From assembly GCF_024700075.1 (NCBI RefSeq), contig NZ_JAJONE010000001.1:558001-622000 (forward strand): 64,000 nucleotides of DNA, read 5' to 3'. Each line of letters begins with the position of its first letter. Position 1 is the first letter of the stretch. A program made the translations under genes and the position numbers. The DNA is from Hymenobacter sp. J193. Lineage in GTDB: Bacteria > Bacteroidota > Bacteroidia > Cytophagales > Hymenobacteraceae. Below are positions 27,384 through 36,384 of this stretch, piece after piece. The notes below the pieces were generated by a model. That model saw nothing but the letters and a program-made list of their open reading frames with translations. It did not search any database and was not told the origin of the DNA.

Positions 27384-28057
27384 AAACCGTTGGCAGTAAA
27401 ATAAAAACGCCCCTAGCGAGGTGCTAGGAGCGTTTTAGTGATTCCGCTGGGTTTAGCAATATACTGGCAAACAGGTTTTAACAAGCGTGGAATGGCTCTA
27501 TGGAGTTGTAATAAGTACTTCACTCCTCCTACCCTGTTACCAAGCGTTGGCTTATTTGCCATAAACCGTTGGCAAATTCTAGTTTTGCCAACGGTCATAT
27601 TCCAACTAGTAGGAAGGATAGCCAAGTCGTCAACACCTAGCGTGGCACCCGAAACCCTTAAGAGATTTGTTTTACGGTCTTTCCTCTTGCCACTTTCCGT
27701 GTATCCCCAAACAACGTGACTGGGCAGATAGTAGACTTCGCATTTACTTACTTGAGCTCTAGGGCTCAGCGCGAACTGAGCCTGCCAACCCATGGCCACA
27801 TAAGGTGTTTCCGCAACGCCGCGGTATATGGCTTTGTTTCATTAGGTTTTGTTGAGTGCTGAGCAAGGTAGCTATCAGAGGTACTTAGGCTGAGCATCGT
27901 ATACCATACTTTTACGGCTGCCTCCTGCTTCGCTTATACTTGAAAACATACTTTTCAATGTCTTCCAGCAAAGGAGCTAATTCTATATGCTTGGATATCG
28001 TCAACCACCCGCATAGCTGGTGTAAGTTTGCACAAAGCGTTGGCTGTTTGCGTTGGC
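27384..28057. repeat. Cluster of CGTTGGC repeats (possible operators)
   Basis: CGTTGGC occurs at 27388, 27545, 27567, 28038 and 28051, and inverted at 27587-27593. AAACCGTTGGCA is repeated exactly at 27384 and 27563, and AAGCGTTGGCT exactly at 27542 and 28035. The copies at 27566-27576 and 27584-27594 form a perfect 11-bp inverted repeat. The last two copies lie 70-86 bp before the regulator start. Confidence 0.6.
27402..27437. terminator. Second hairpin terminator
   Basis: The arms AAAACGCCCCTAGC and GCTAGGAGCGTTTT around a 5-nt loop pair fully apart from one G-U wobble, and a T-run follows on each strand. It sits 106 bp after the first terminator with no gene between. Confidence 0.8.
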
Positions 28058-28123
28058 CTTTAAACCACCTTTGCTAAATGCGGCTGGCGGGTTGTTCTTT
28101 GTTCTATACTTCACATTGCCCAC

Positions 28124-30883
28124 ATGAGTAGGCTGATTGTTTGCATCCTTCTGGTGCTAGGGACTTTGTGGATGGGCCCGGTAACGGCTGCCGACAAGCC
28201 GAGCTATGTCATTGGTTTCTCTCAGTGCACCAATGGGGATGCCTGGCGCTTGGCTATGCTGGCGGGTATGCAGAAAGAACTGAGCTTTTATCCGGAGGTA
28301 ACGTTTCGGATGAAGGATGCCCACAACAGCAGCGCCCGGCAGGAAAAACACATCCGGGAATTTCTGCAGGAAGGCATCGACCTACTGATTGTATCGGCTA
28401 ATGAAGCCGAGCCCGTGACGCCCATTGTGGAGGAGGCCTACAACCGCGGTATTCCGGTGGTTATTTTGGACCGACGCACCACCTCCAAACTCTACACCGC
28501 CTACGTAGGCGGCAACAACGAAGAGGTAGGCCGCACGGCCGGCAACTACGTAGCCAACTTACTGCGGCGGCAGGGCCGCGTGCTGGAAATACTAGGTGCC
28601 CCGGGCTCCTCCCCCGCCGTTGACCGGCACCGCGGCTTTGTCCAGGCGTTGATGGCGTATCCGGGCTTGAAGCTGGTAGGCGAGCTGAACAGCAACTGGG
28701 AACGGCCCTCCGTGCTGGCACGGCTGCCGGCCGTGCTGAAAGCGCAGCCGGACATCGACCTGATTTTTGCCCACAACGACCGGCTAGCGCTGGGAGCCTA
28801 CCAGGTGTGCAAGCAGCTGGGTCTGGAGCGGCGTATCAAAATTGTGGGCGTAGACGGGCTGCCCGGTGCGCACGGGGGCATTCAGTTGGTGCAGGATGGC
28901 ATTATCAACGCTACGCTGCTGTATTCACCGGGTGGGGAGGAGGCTATTCGGATGGCCATGAAAATCCTGCGCAAGCAGCCCTACGAGAAAGAGAATATTC
29001 TCAGCACCATGGTTATCGACTCAACCAACGTGCTGACGATGAAGCTCCAGACGGAGAAGCTCGCCAGCCAGCAGCAGGATATCCAGCGGCAGCAAGAACT
29101 GCTGCGCAAGCAGCGCGACACTTATGCCAGCCAGCAAACGGTGCTGTACGTGCTGGCGGCGGCGCTGCTGGGCGCGGCGCTGCTGGGCTTACTGGTATGG
29201 CGGGCCTTTCGGGCCAACCGCCGCATCAACCACCAGCTAGCCTTACAAAACCAGGAAATCCTGTTCCAGCGCAACCAGATTCAGGAATTTGCCGAGCAGG
29301 CCCGGGTAGAAACGGAAGCCAAGCTGCGCTTTTTCACCAACTTCTCCCACGAGCTGCGCACCCCGCTCACCCTCATCCTGGGGCCGGTGGAGGAAATGCT
29401 CACCAGCGGTAGCAACGTGCCGGCCGCCCACCGGCACGACTTAAGTCTGATCCGGCGCAATGCCCAGCGGCTACTGCAGCTGGTCAACCAGCTGATGGAC
29501 TTCCGCAGGATTGACGTGGGCAAAATGCCGGTGCGGGCCACGGAAGGCAATCTGGTCGCGTTTGTGCGCGAGATTATGGACGTGTTTGAGCGGCCGGCCC
29601 GGCAGCGTGGTATTAGCCTCCGGTTTCTGCCGGCCCAGCCCGTTATTCCGCTGTGGTTTGATGCCAACATTCTGGATAAAGTGTTTTTCAACCTGTTATC
29701 CAACGCCCTGAAGTTCACCCCGGAGCGCGGGCAGATTACCGTCAGTATTCAGGTGGTGGCGGCCGAGCAGGCCGTGCGCGTGAGCGTGGAGGATACCGGC
29801 CGCGGCATTTCGGAGCAGGATAAGGCGCACATTTTCGAGTGGTTTTACCAGGGGCAGCAGTCAGTGGCCAAAGGCTCGGGCATGGGCCTGGCCCTGGCCC
29901 TGGGCCTGACGCGCCTGCATTTAGGGCAACTGGCTTTCACTAGTCAGGCGGGGCAGGGCAGCACGTTTGTGGTGACGCTCCCGCTGGAACTGCCGGCCAA
30001 CCTGAAGGCCAGCGCCGCGGCTTCCCTCCCCGCTCCTATGCTCACCCTGGAGGAAGGTATTGTGGCCAGCCCCACTGAAACCCCGCTACCGGCCCTGGCA
30101 CAAGGCGCCACCAGCGAGGCGCTGGTGCTCATCATCGAAGACAACCCGGAAGTCAACGCCTTTCTGGTGCAGAAGCTGCGGCCGCACTTCCAGGTGAGTG
30201 CCGCCACCGATGGCACCACCGGGCTGCGCATGGCCGCCGATACCATTCCCGACCTGATTGTGTGCGACGTGATGCTGCCCGAAATCAGTGGGCTGGAAGT
30301 GGTGGCCAAGCTCAAGGAGGACTGGCGCACTTCCCACATTCCGGTGGTGTTGCTTACGGCCCGCAGCGCCCCCGAGCAGCAGGTGGAAGGCGTGCAGGCC
30401 GGCGCCGACCTCTACCTGACCAAGCCTTTCAACCCTACCTTTCTGCTGGAAAGCCTGCGCACGTTGCTGGCCAACCGCGACAAGCTGCGAGAGCATTTTC
30501 GCCGCGAGCTGAGCGTAGACACCGCCACCGTGGCGCCTCAGCGCGTGGACCAGAAATTCCTGGCCGACCTCACGGCCATTGTGGAAGCCAACCTCACCCG
30601 CTCCGACTTAAGCGTGGAGGATGTGGCTCGTAGCCTGGGCATCTCGCGGGTGCAGCTCTACCGCAAAGTAAAGGCCGTATTGGGCACCGGCGTCACCGAC
30701 TTTATCCAGGGCCAGCGGCTGACCAAGGCGCGCCAGCTCCTGCTCACGGAAGAGCTGACCATTGCCGAAGTTGCCTATCAACTGGGCTTCTCCACGCCTT
30801 CGTACTTCTCCACCAGCTTCAAGGCCCGCTACCAAGTGTCGCCTTCGGAGTTCCGGGCTTTGCATACGACGCCCAGTGCCTGA
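28124..30883 (+). CDS. Hybrid two-component system sensor/regulator with periplasmic sugar-binding domain
   Basis: The 919-residue protein carries a whole signalling chain. It has a signal peptide (1-22), then a LacI/ribose-binding type periplasmic domain (about 28-320, with VIGFSQCTNGDAWRLAMLAG, GIPVVILDRRTTS and IFAHNDRLALGAYQVCKQLG). One TM helix (about 339-361) leads to the HisKA H-box FTNFSHELRTPLTLILGP (His near 409). A HATPase domain follows with NLLSNALKFTP and DTGRGIS, then a receiver domain (about 667-785, phospho-Asp in LIVCDVMLPEISG and Lys in YLTKPF). An AraC HTH ends the protein (about 825-912). Known relatives with this sensor type, such as the Bacteroides fructan regulator BT1754, bind fructose directly. 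The fructan genes that follow support the same role here: sensing fructose and activating susC onward. Confidence 0.93.
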   Translation: MSRLIVCILLVLGTLWMGPVTAADKPSYVIGFSQCTNGDAWRLAMLAGMQKELSFYPEVTFRMKDAHNSSARQEKHIREFLQEGIDLLIVSANEAEPVTPIVEEAYNRGIPVVILDRRTTSKLYTAYVGGNNEEVGRTAGNYVANLLRRQGRVLEILGAPGSSPAVDRHRGFVQALMAYPGLKLVGELNSNWERPSVLARLPAVLKAQPDIDLIFAHNDRLALGAYQVCKQLGLERRIKIVGVDGLPGAHGGIQLVQDGIINATLLYSPGGEEAIRMAMKILRKQPYEKENILSTMVIDSTNVLTMKLQTEKLASQQQDIQRQQELLRKQRDTYASQQTVLYVLAAALLGAALLGLLVWRAFRANRRINHQLALQNQEILFQRNQIQEFAEQARVETEAKLRFFTNFSHELRTPLTLILGPVEEMLTSGSNVPAAHRHDLSLIRRNAQRLLQLVNQLMDFRRIDVGKMPVRATEGNLVAFVREIMDVFERPARQRGISLRFLPAQPVIPLWFDANILDKVFFNLLSNALKFTPERGQITVSIQVVAAEQAVRVSVEDTGRGISEQDKAHIFEWFYQGQQSVAKGSGMGLALALGLTRLHLGQLAFTSQAGQGSTFVVTLPLELPANLKASAAASLPAPMLTLEEGIVASPTETPLPALAQGATSEALVLIIEDNPEVNAFLVQKLRPHFQVSAATDGTTGLRMAADTIPDLIVCDVMLPEISGLEVVAKLKEDWRTSHIPVVLLTARSAPEQQVEGVQAGADLYLTKPFNPTFLLESLRTLLANRDKLREHFRRELSVDTATVAPQRVDQKFLADLTAIVEANLTRSDLSVEDVARSLGISRVQLYRKVKAVLGTGVTDFIQGQRLTKARQLLLTEELTIAEVAYQLGFSTPSYFSTSFKARYQVSPSEFRALHTTPSA

Positions 30884-31258
30884 ATCAAAAGTGAAAATCA
30901 GGTATCAAAAATAGAAGGCAGGCTTACACTATCTGTATCGACTTTATCTATAACTAATTGATTATTAAACCAGAAAACGTTTGCGGGGCTGGGTCTAAAA
31001 TTTGGAAGAATCTGAATGAATAAAGGAAGCTCCCGCTGGAGTTTCGACTGAGATTTGGGAAACAATCAGTCATGAAAGCTACCCATCTTCCCTAAGCTGT
31101 TGCCGCGCCGCCGGGCCCGCTCCCTACAAATACAGGAGCCGGACCGGGCGGCGCGGTGGTGCTTACTGCCGGCTGGCTTTTTTGACTGAGCGTTCCGGAA
31201 TCGTTTTCGGTCGTCGCTCGTCGGCCCTGGTGTTGCTCCCTTATTCCTTTTAATTCCC
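30884..31258 (+). promoter_or_regulatory. Promoter and 5' leader region of susC
   Basis: This 375-bp stretch between regulator and susC holds no supported gene. It contains the palindromic ACGTTTGC area near 30977-30983 and an AAAATTTG element at 30997-31004 resembling the Bacteroidota -7 box. A GC-rich hairpin near 31103-31156 is listed separately. The fructan operon promoter is expected here. Confidence 0.5.
31103..31183 (+). promoter_or_regulatory. GC-rich leader hairpin with downstream T-run ahead of susC
   Basis: The arms 31103-31123 and 31135-31156 pair over about 20 bp (core CCGCGCCGCC/GGCGGCGCGG) with an 11-nt loop. AGCCGG at 31137-31142, inside the 3' arm, can pair instead with CCGGCT at 31169-31174, followed by six T at 31178-31183. 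Mutually exclusive hairpins before a U-run resemble a transcription attenuator, but the second stem is only 6 bp. Confidence 0.35.
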
Positions 31259-34200
31259 ATGAAAGAAACAGTACCCTTTGTGCGGCAGGCAATGTTCCTG
31301 TCGATGCTGGCGGCGGGGCCGCTGGCCCTGACCGGCCCGGTGCAGGCGGCTACCCTCCGGTACGCCGGCGCCACGGCCCGGCTGGCCGAAACGCCCATCA
31401 GCGGCCGCGTGACCGACGACCAGGGCGCGGGCCTGCCCGGCGTGACTGTTGTGGTGAAAGGCACGACCATTGGGACCAGCACCGGCCCCGACGGCGGGTT
31501 CAGCCTGAGCGTACCCGACAACGCTACGCTCATCTTTTCTTTTATCGGCTACAAAACCCAGGAAGTGTCCGCCGCAGGCCGCACCAGCTTCAGCGTGAAG
31601 TTGGCGACGGACGTGGCAGCCCTGGACGAGGTGGTGGTAACCGGCTACCAGGTGCAGCGCAAAGCCGACCTGACCGGGGCCGTGGCCGTGGTGAAGGTGG
31701 ACGAGGTGAAAGACCTGCCCTCCGGCAACATCATGCGCAACCTGCAGGGCCGCGTGCCGGGCGTGAGCATCAATACCGATGGAGCGCCCGACGGGGGTGT
31801 TTCGGTGCGGATTCGGGGGCTGGGCACGCTCGGCAACAACGACCCGCTGTACGTGATTGACGGCATTCCGACCAAGGACGGCATCAACCAGCTCAACCAG
31901 AACGACATCGAAAGCATCCAGGTGCTCAAGGACGCTTCGGCGGCCAGCATCTACGGCTCCCGGGCCGGTAACGGCGTCATCATCATCACCACTAAAAAGG
32001 CCCGCAAAGGCGTGAACCGGGTGGAGTTCAGCACGTTTGCCACCGTGCAGCACCCGCGCGAGCTGGCGCCCATGCTCAACACCCAGGAGTACGGCCGCAC
32101 CTACTGGCAGGCGGCTGTGAACGACGGCCTCACGCCCAGCAGCCCGCTCTATATGTTCCGCTCCCACACCGACGCCAATGGCCGCCCGGTGCTGGATGAG
32201 GTGGTAGTGCCCGAGTTTATCGACGCCGACCAGACCCAGCGCGCTGCCGACACCAACTGGTTTGAGGAAATTCAGCAACGCTCGTTGATCCAGAGCTATA
32301 ACGTGAACCTGGCCAGCGGTGGGGAGCGGGGCAACGCCCTGTTCTCACTAAACTACTACGACAACGACGGCGTGGTGAAGTACTCCAACTTCAAGCGCTT
32401 TACGGGCCGCCTGAACTCGGACTACTCCTTTCTGGATGGCAAGCTGAAGGTGGGCGAGAACCTGACGCTGGCGCGCAGCCGCCAGAGTTACGGCGAAGAC
32501 CGGCAGGCCCTGGGCGTATCGGTGCTGCAGCTGGCCATTGTGCCGGTGCGCACCGTGGATGGTGTGGGCTGGGGCGGGCCGGTAAACGGCATTGCCGACC
32601 GCCAGAACCCTGTGCGCCTGCTGGAAGACAACAAGCAGAACTACGGGGCTACCAACCGGGCCTTCGGCAACGCCTTTGCCGACCTGGAGCTGGTGAAAAA
32701 CCTACACCTGCGCACCAGCTTCGGCATCGACTACAGCTTGTTCAGCCAGCGCAGTTTGTTTAAGCGCTACAAGTCGGGCTATTTGTCTGACAACCTGAAC
32801 CGCCTGGTGAACGTGGAGCGCACGTTTGGCAACTGGGTATGGCAGAACACGCTCAACTACAACCTCACCCTGGGCAAAAGCCAGTTCGACCTGCTGGCCG
32901 GCACGGAGCGCATCAGCTATACCTTCACCGAAATATCGGCCCAGCGCACCGGCTTTGCCATCGAAGACCTGGACTACGCCTACCTCGACGCGGGCTCGGC
33001 CAACAAGGACAACGGCGGCTTTGCCTCGGCTTACCGGCTGGCCTCCTACTTCGGCAAAGTCAACTACTCCTTCAACGAGCGGTATCTGGCCTCGGCCACG
33101 CTGCGCCGCGACGGAAGCTCCCGCTTTGGCAAGGAAAACCAGTTTGGCGTGTTCCCGGCCGCTTCGGCGGGCTGGCGCATCTCGGAGGAAAGCTTCCTGA
33201 AAGACAACGTGGCGCTAGTCTCGGACCTGAAGCTGCGCGCCGGCTGGGGCCAGACCGGCAACCAGGATATTGCCTACGACGCGGCTTACAGCCTCTACCG
33301 CCCCGTATACGGCACCGACCCCACCTGGGACCCCGACCAAGGCACAGCCTACGACATTGCGGGCAACAAAACCGGGGCACTGCCCTCGGGCTACCGCCGC
33401 TTTCAACAGGGCAACGACCAGCTGAAGTGGGAAACCACCACCCAAACCAACGTAGGCCTGGACTTCGGTCTGCTGCAGAACAAGCTCACCGGCTCGGTAG
33501 ACTACTTCGTGAAGAACACCAAGGACATCCTGGTGAAGCCGCCGTACCTGGCCGTAGTCGGCGAAGGCGGTGACCGGTTCGTGAATGGCGCCTCCATCGA
33601 AAACAAGGGCTGGGAGTTCCTGCTGGGCTACCAGAACGAACTGGCCGGCAGCGGCTTTGCCTACAACATCACGGGCAACCTGAGCAGCTACCGCAACCAG
33701 GTAACGGCCCTGCCCCGCGAGGTTATCAACGCATACGGCGGCAACGGGCAGGACGTGACCATCATCGGGCAGCCGTTTGGCTCGCGCTACGGCTATGTGG
33801 CCGATGGCCTCTTTCAGAGCCAGGGCGAGGTAGACACCCACGCCACCCAGGTAGGCGCCGGCCCCGGCCGCATCCGCTACCGCGACCTGAACGGGGACGG
33901 CAAAATCGACAACTTCGACCAGACCTGGATTACCAGCAACCAGCCCGACTTCATCTACGGCCTGAACCTGGGTGCCAGCTACAAGGGCTTCGACGTGCAG
34001 CTGTTCTGGCAGGGCGTGCAGGGCCTGGAGGTGTACAACGAGACCAAGTTCCGCACCGACTTCAGCTACGTGACCGGCGAAAACTGGGGCAAGCGCGTGC
34101 TGGATGCCTGGACGCCCGAAAACAACGGCTCCACTATCCCGGCCGTGTCCCTGCTCAACCAGAACAACGAGCTGCGCCAGTCGAGCTACTTCGTGGAAAA

Positions 34201-34429
34201 CGGCTCCTACCTGAAGCTGCGCAACGCCCAGCTGGGCTACTCGGTGCCCCAGCGCCTGACGGGCCGCCTCCGCCTGCAGCAAGTGCGCCTCTACGTGCAG
34301 GGCACCAACCTGCTCACCCTCAAAGACCGCAAAGGCCCTAACGCCTACACCAGCCTCGACCCCGAAATCCAGACGTTCGGCTACCCTATCCCGGTAACCT
34401 TCACTACCGGCCTGAACGTGACCTTCTAG
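31259..34429 (+). CDS. susC: SusC/RagA family TonB-dependent outer-membrane transporter (fructan)
   Basis: The 1,056-residue protein has a signal peptide (ending about GPVQA) and an N-terminal carboxypeptidase-regulatory-like beta sandwich (ISGRVTDDQGAGLPGVTVVV, FSFIGYKTQEV). The SusC TonB-box region DEVVVTGYQVQRKADLTGAV follows, then a plug domain (VRIRGLGTLGNNDPLYVIDG, SIYGSRAGNGVIIITTKK). A long 22-strand-type barrel ends in an aromatic residue (TTGLNVTF). It imports oligosaccharides across the outer membrane using TonB energy, with SusD as a lid. The fructan substrate is inferred from the adjacent fructokinase and GH32 genes. The downstream SusD gene is separated by 166 bp that include a palindromic repeat. 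Confidence 0.95.
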   Translation: MKETVPFVRQAMFLSMLAAGPLALTGPVQAATLRYAGATARLAETPISGRVTDDQGAGLPGVTVVVKGTTIGTSTGPDGGFSLSVPDNATLIFSFIGYKTQEVSAAGRTSFSVKLATDVAALDEVVVTGYQVQRKADLTGAVAVVKVDEVKDLPSGNIMRNLQGRVPGVSINTDGAPDGGVSVRIRGLGTLGNNDPLYVIDGIPTKDGINQLNQNDIESIQVLKDASAASIYGSRAGNGVIIITTKKARKGVNRVEFSTFATVQHPRELAPMLNTQEYGRTYWQAAVNDGLTPSSPLYMFRSHTDANGRPVLDEVVVPEFIDADQTQRAADTNWFEEIQQRSLIQSYNVNLASGGERGNALFSLNYYDNDGVVKYSNFKRFTGRLNSDYSFLDGKLKVGENLTLARSRQSYGEDRQALGVSVLQLAIVPVRTVDGVGWGGPVNGIADRQNPVRLLEDNKQNYGATNRAFGNAFADLELVKNLHLRTSFGIDYSLFSQRSLFKRYKSGYLSDNLNRLVNVERTFGNWVWQNTLNYNLTLGKSQFDLLAGTERISYTFTEISAQRTGFAIEDLDYAYLDAGSANKDNGGFASAYRLASYFGKVNYSFNERYLASATLRRDGSSRFGKENQFGVFPAASAGWRISEESFLKDNVALVSDLKLRAGWGQTGNQDIAYDAAYSLYRPVYGTDPTWDPDQGTAYDIAGNKTGALPSGYRRFQQGNDQLKWETTTQTNVGLDFGLLQNKLTGSVDYFVKNTKDILVKPPYLAVVGEGGDRFVNGASIENKGWEFLLGYQNELAGSGFAYNITGNLSSYRNQVTALPREVINAYGGNGQDVTIIGQPFGSRYGYVADGLFQSQGEVDTHATQVGAGPGRIRYRDLNGDGKIDNFDQTWITSNQPDFIYGLNLGASYKGFDVQLFWQGVQGLEVYNETKFRTDFSYVTGENWGKRVLDAWTPENNGSTIPAVSLLNQNNELRQSSYFVENGSYLKLRNAQLGYSVPQRLTGRLRLQQVRLYVQGTNLLTLKDRKGPNAYTSLDPEIQTFGYPIPVTFTTGLNVTF

Positions 34430-34459
34430 CATGGCTGGAAGTGAAAATCATTCCCAGAA

Positions 34460-34560
34460 CGTCATTCTGAGCGCAGCCGAAGCATCTCGCTAGTGTGGTA
34501 ACTTCTGATTACCACCCCTACATCAGCACGCGAGGTTCCTCGACTTCGCTCGGAATGACG
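34460..34560. repeat. Imperfect palindromic element between susC and susD
   Basis: Two 31-nt arms (34460-34490 and 34530-34560) pair with about seven mismatches. They begin CGTCATTCTGAGCG and end CGCTCGGAATGACG, enclosing 39 bp. Sequences of the type GTCATTCTGAGC...GAATGAC are, from memory, abundant dispersed intergenic repeats in Hymenobacter genomes. This is the only copy noticed in the window. In the transcript it would form a large hairpin between the two coding regions. Confidence 0.7.
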
Positions 34561-34595
34561 GCCGACTGACCCCTCTCCCAACTCTGCTTCCCACA

Positions 34596-36311
34596 ATGAA
34601 AAAGATACAGCTACTTACCCTCACGGCGGCGCTGCTGGCCGCGTCGGCTACTTCCTGCAACGACAAGGACTTCCTGGACGTGTCGCCGCGCGGGGCCCTG
34701 AGCGACGAGAACCTGAACACGCCCGAAGGCGCCGAAAAGCAGGTAATTGCGGCCTACTCCGCCCTGGCCAACGACGGCTTCACGGCGCCCTTCAGCTCGC
34801 TGTGGCCCTACGGCAACCTGCGCTCCGGCGACGCCTACAAGGGCGGCGGGGGCACCGGCGACATTGAGGGCTTCCACTTCTACGAAACCTTCACCTTCAA
34901 CCGCCCCGACATCGGCAACACCGATGAAGTGTGGTTCCGCCTTTACGTGGGCATTTCCCGCGCCAACGAGGCCCTCACGCGCCTCAACAAGGTGGATATG
35001 CCCAACAAGGCCATCCGCCAGGGCGAAATGCGCTTTTTGCGCGGGCACTTCTATTTCCTGCTCAAGGAACTGTTTGACCGGGTGCCCTACATCGACGAAA
35101 CTGTGCCCGTAGCCGACTACGAGAAGATTTCGAACGTGGACCTGACCAGCCAGCAGCTCTGGGACAAGATTGCCGCCGACTTCCAGTTTGCAGTAGACAA
35201 CCTACCAGCTTCGCAAGGGGAAGTAGGTCGGGCCAGCCAGGTGGCGGCCAAGGCGTATCTGGCCAAAACGCGCCTGTTTCAGGCCTACGGGCAGAACGAC
35301 AACCACCAGGTTACCAGCATCGATCAGGCCAAGCTGCAGGAGGTGGTACGACTCACCGATGAAGTCATCAACTCCGGCAAGCACAGCCTCTCCCCCGATT
35401 TCGGCAACAACTTCCAGTCGCAGTTCGACAACGGGCGCGAGTCGGTGTTTGCCATCCAGTTTTCCAAGGACGACGGCACCCCGCGCGGGCGCATCAACCA
35501 GGGCAACAAGCTCAACTACCCCATGAATGCGGAGTTTGGCTGCTGCGGCTTCCACCAGCCCAGCCAGAACCTGGTCAACGCCTTCAAAACCGACGCCCAG
35601 GGGTTGCCGCTATTCACTTCCTTCAACACCACCAGCCTTACCGCCCCGGCCGATTTCCAGACCAACGCCGTGGACCCGCGCCTCGACCACACCGTGGCCA
35701 TTCCTACCCACCCCTGGAAGTACGACCCCTCCTTCGTGTTTCAGCGCAGCTGGGTGCGCGTGCCCGATATCTACGGCCAGTTTATGTCGCAGAAAGAGCT
35801 GGTAGGGCCTAAGGACCAGAGCTTCCAGAAGCTGCCGCCCTTCATGAGCAGCACCAAGAACTGGGCCGTCATCCGCTACGCTGATGTGCTGCTGTGGAAG
35901 GCTGAAGCCCTCATTGAGCTGAACCGCGCCGCCGAGGCCTTGCCCCTCATCAACGAGCTGCGCCGCCGGGCCGCCGCCAGCACTACCCTGCTTAAGGACA
36001 TCAACGGTCAGCCGGTATCCAACTACCGCATCGGGGAGTACGCCGCCGACCAGTGGACCCAGGAATACGCCCGCGAGGCTTTGCGCTGGGAGCGGCGCCT
36101 GGAGTTTGCCATGGAGGGCACCCGCTTTTTTGACCTGGTGCGCTGGGGCATTGCTGCCGACTACCTGAACACCTACCTGAGCGTGGAGAAAACCCGCCGC
36201 CAGTACCTGCAAAATGCCCAGTTCCAGCGCGGCCGCGACGAGTACCTGCCCATCCCGCTCAACCAAATCAACTTCAGCAAAGGCCTCTACAAGCAAAACC
36301 CAAACTGGTAG
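34596..36311 (+). CDS. susD: SusD/RagB family surface lipoprotein (fructan binding)
   Basis: The 571-residue protein has a lipoprotein signal (MKKIQLLTLTAALLAASATS followed by Cys) and the SusD-like start NDKDFLDVSPRGALSDENLN. TPR-like helices typical of SusD follow (ISRANEALTRLNKVDMP, MRFLRGHFYFLLKELFDRVP). The characteristic C-terminal block is FAMEGTRFFDLVRWGIAADY, then EYLPIPLNQINFSKGLYKQN. It sits on the cell surface, binds the glycan and closes over SusC. It follows susC and precedes the importer in one operon. Confidence 0.95.
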   Translation: MKKIQLLTLTAALLAASATSCNDKDFLDVSPRGALSDENLNTPEGAEKQVIAAYSALANDGFTAPFSSLWPYGNLRSGDAYKGGGGTGDIEGFHFYETFTFNRPDIGNTDEVWFRLYVGISRANEALTRLNKVDMPNKAIRQGEMRFLRGHFYFLLKELFDRVPYIDETVPVADYEKISNVDLTSQQLWDKIAADFQFAVDNLPASQGEVGRASQVAAKAYLAKTRLFQAYGQNDNHQVTSIDQAKLQEVVRLTDEVINSGKHSLSPDFGNNFQSQFDNGRESVFAIQFSKDDGTPRGRINQGNKLNYPMNAEFGCCGFHQPSQNLVNAFKTDAQGLPLFTSFNTTSLTAPADFQTNAVDPRLDHTVAIPTHPWKYDPSFVFQRSWVRVPDIYGQFMSQKELVGPKDQSFQKLPPFMSSTKNWAVIRYADVLLWKAEALIELNRAAEALPLINELRRRAAASTTLLKDINGQPVSNYRIGEYAADQWTQEYAREALRWERRLEFAMEGTRFFDLVRWGIAADYLNTYLSVEKTRRQYLQNAQFQRGRDEYLPIPLNQINFSKGLYKQNPNW

Positions 36312-36326
36312 CTGGCCCACCTGGTA

Positions 36327-36354
36327 GTAGCGCGAACTACAACGTTCGCGCTAC
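36327..36354. repeat. Perfect palindrome between susD and the MFS gene
   Basis: GTAGCGCGAAC and GTTCGCGCTAC (36327-36337 and 36344-36354) form a perfect 11-bp hairpin with the loop TACAAC. No T-run follows, so a terminator is unlikely. It may be a dispersed repeat or an mRNA-stabilising hairpin that sets susCD apart from the downstream genes. Confidence 0.6.
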
Positions 36355-36384
36355 CAACGCTCCCACCCCTCTAGCGTACTTTTT

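Larger units (their letters stand above)
27205..28123. other. Long intergenic region upstream of the fructan regulator
   Basis: Apart from two hairpin terminators, this 919-bp region contains no gene I can support. Overlapping frames on both strands at 27413-27799 show no recognisable protein. It is less GC-rich than the genes around it and carries six copies of CGTTGGC on the two strands, listed separately. The promoter of the hybrid regulator should lie in its last 150 bp. Confidence 0.6.

Noticed and set aside
27413..27799. 128-codon minus-strand frame and an overlapping 93-codon plus-strand frame
   Set aside because: Neither resembles a known protein, both overlap the inverted CGTTGGC repeats, and the 3' end lies in a terminator.
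31250..32278. Open frame of 342 codons antisense to the start of susC
   Set aside because: Low-complexity His/Gly/Val-rich reading that exists only because of susC codon bias.
33215..34432. Open frame of 405 codons antisense to susC
   Set aside because: It is a mirror of GC-rich susC codons, has Val/Gly/Ala/His-rich composition and shows no motif; susC itself is beyond doubt.
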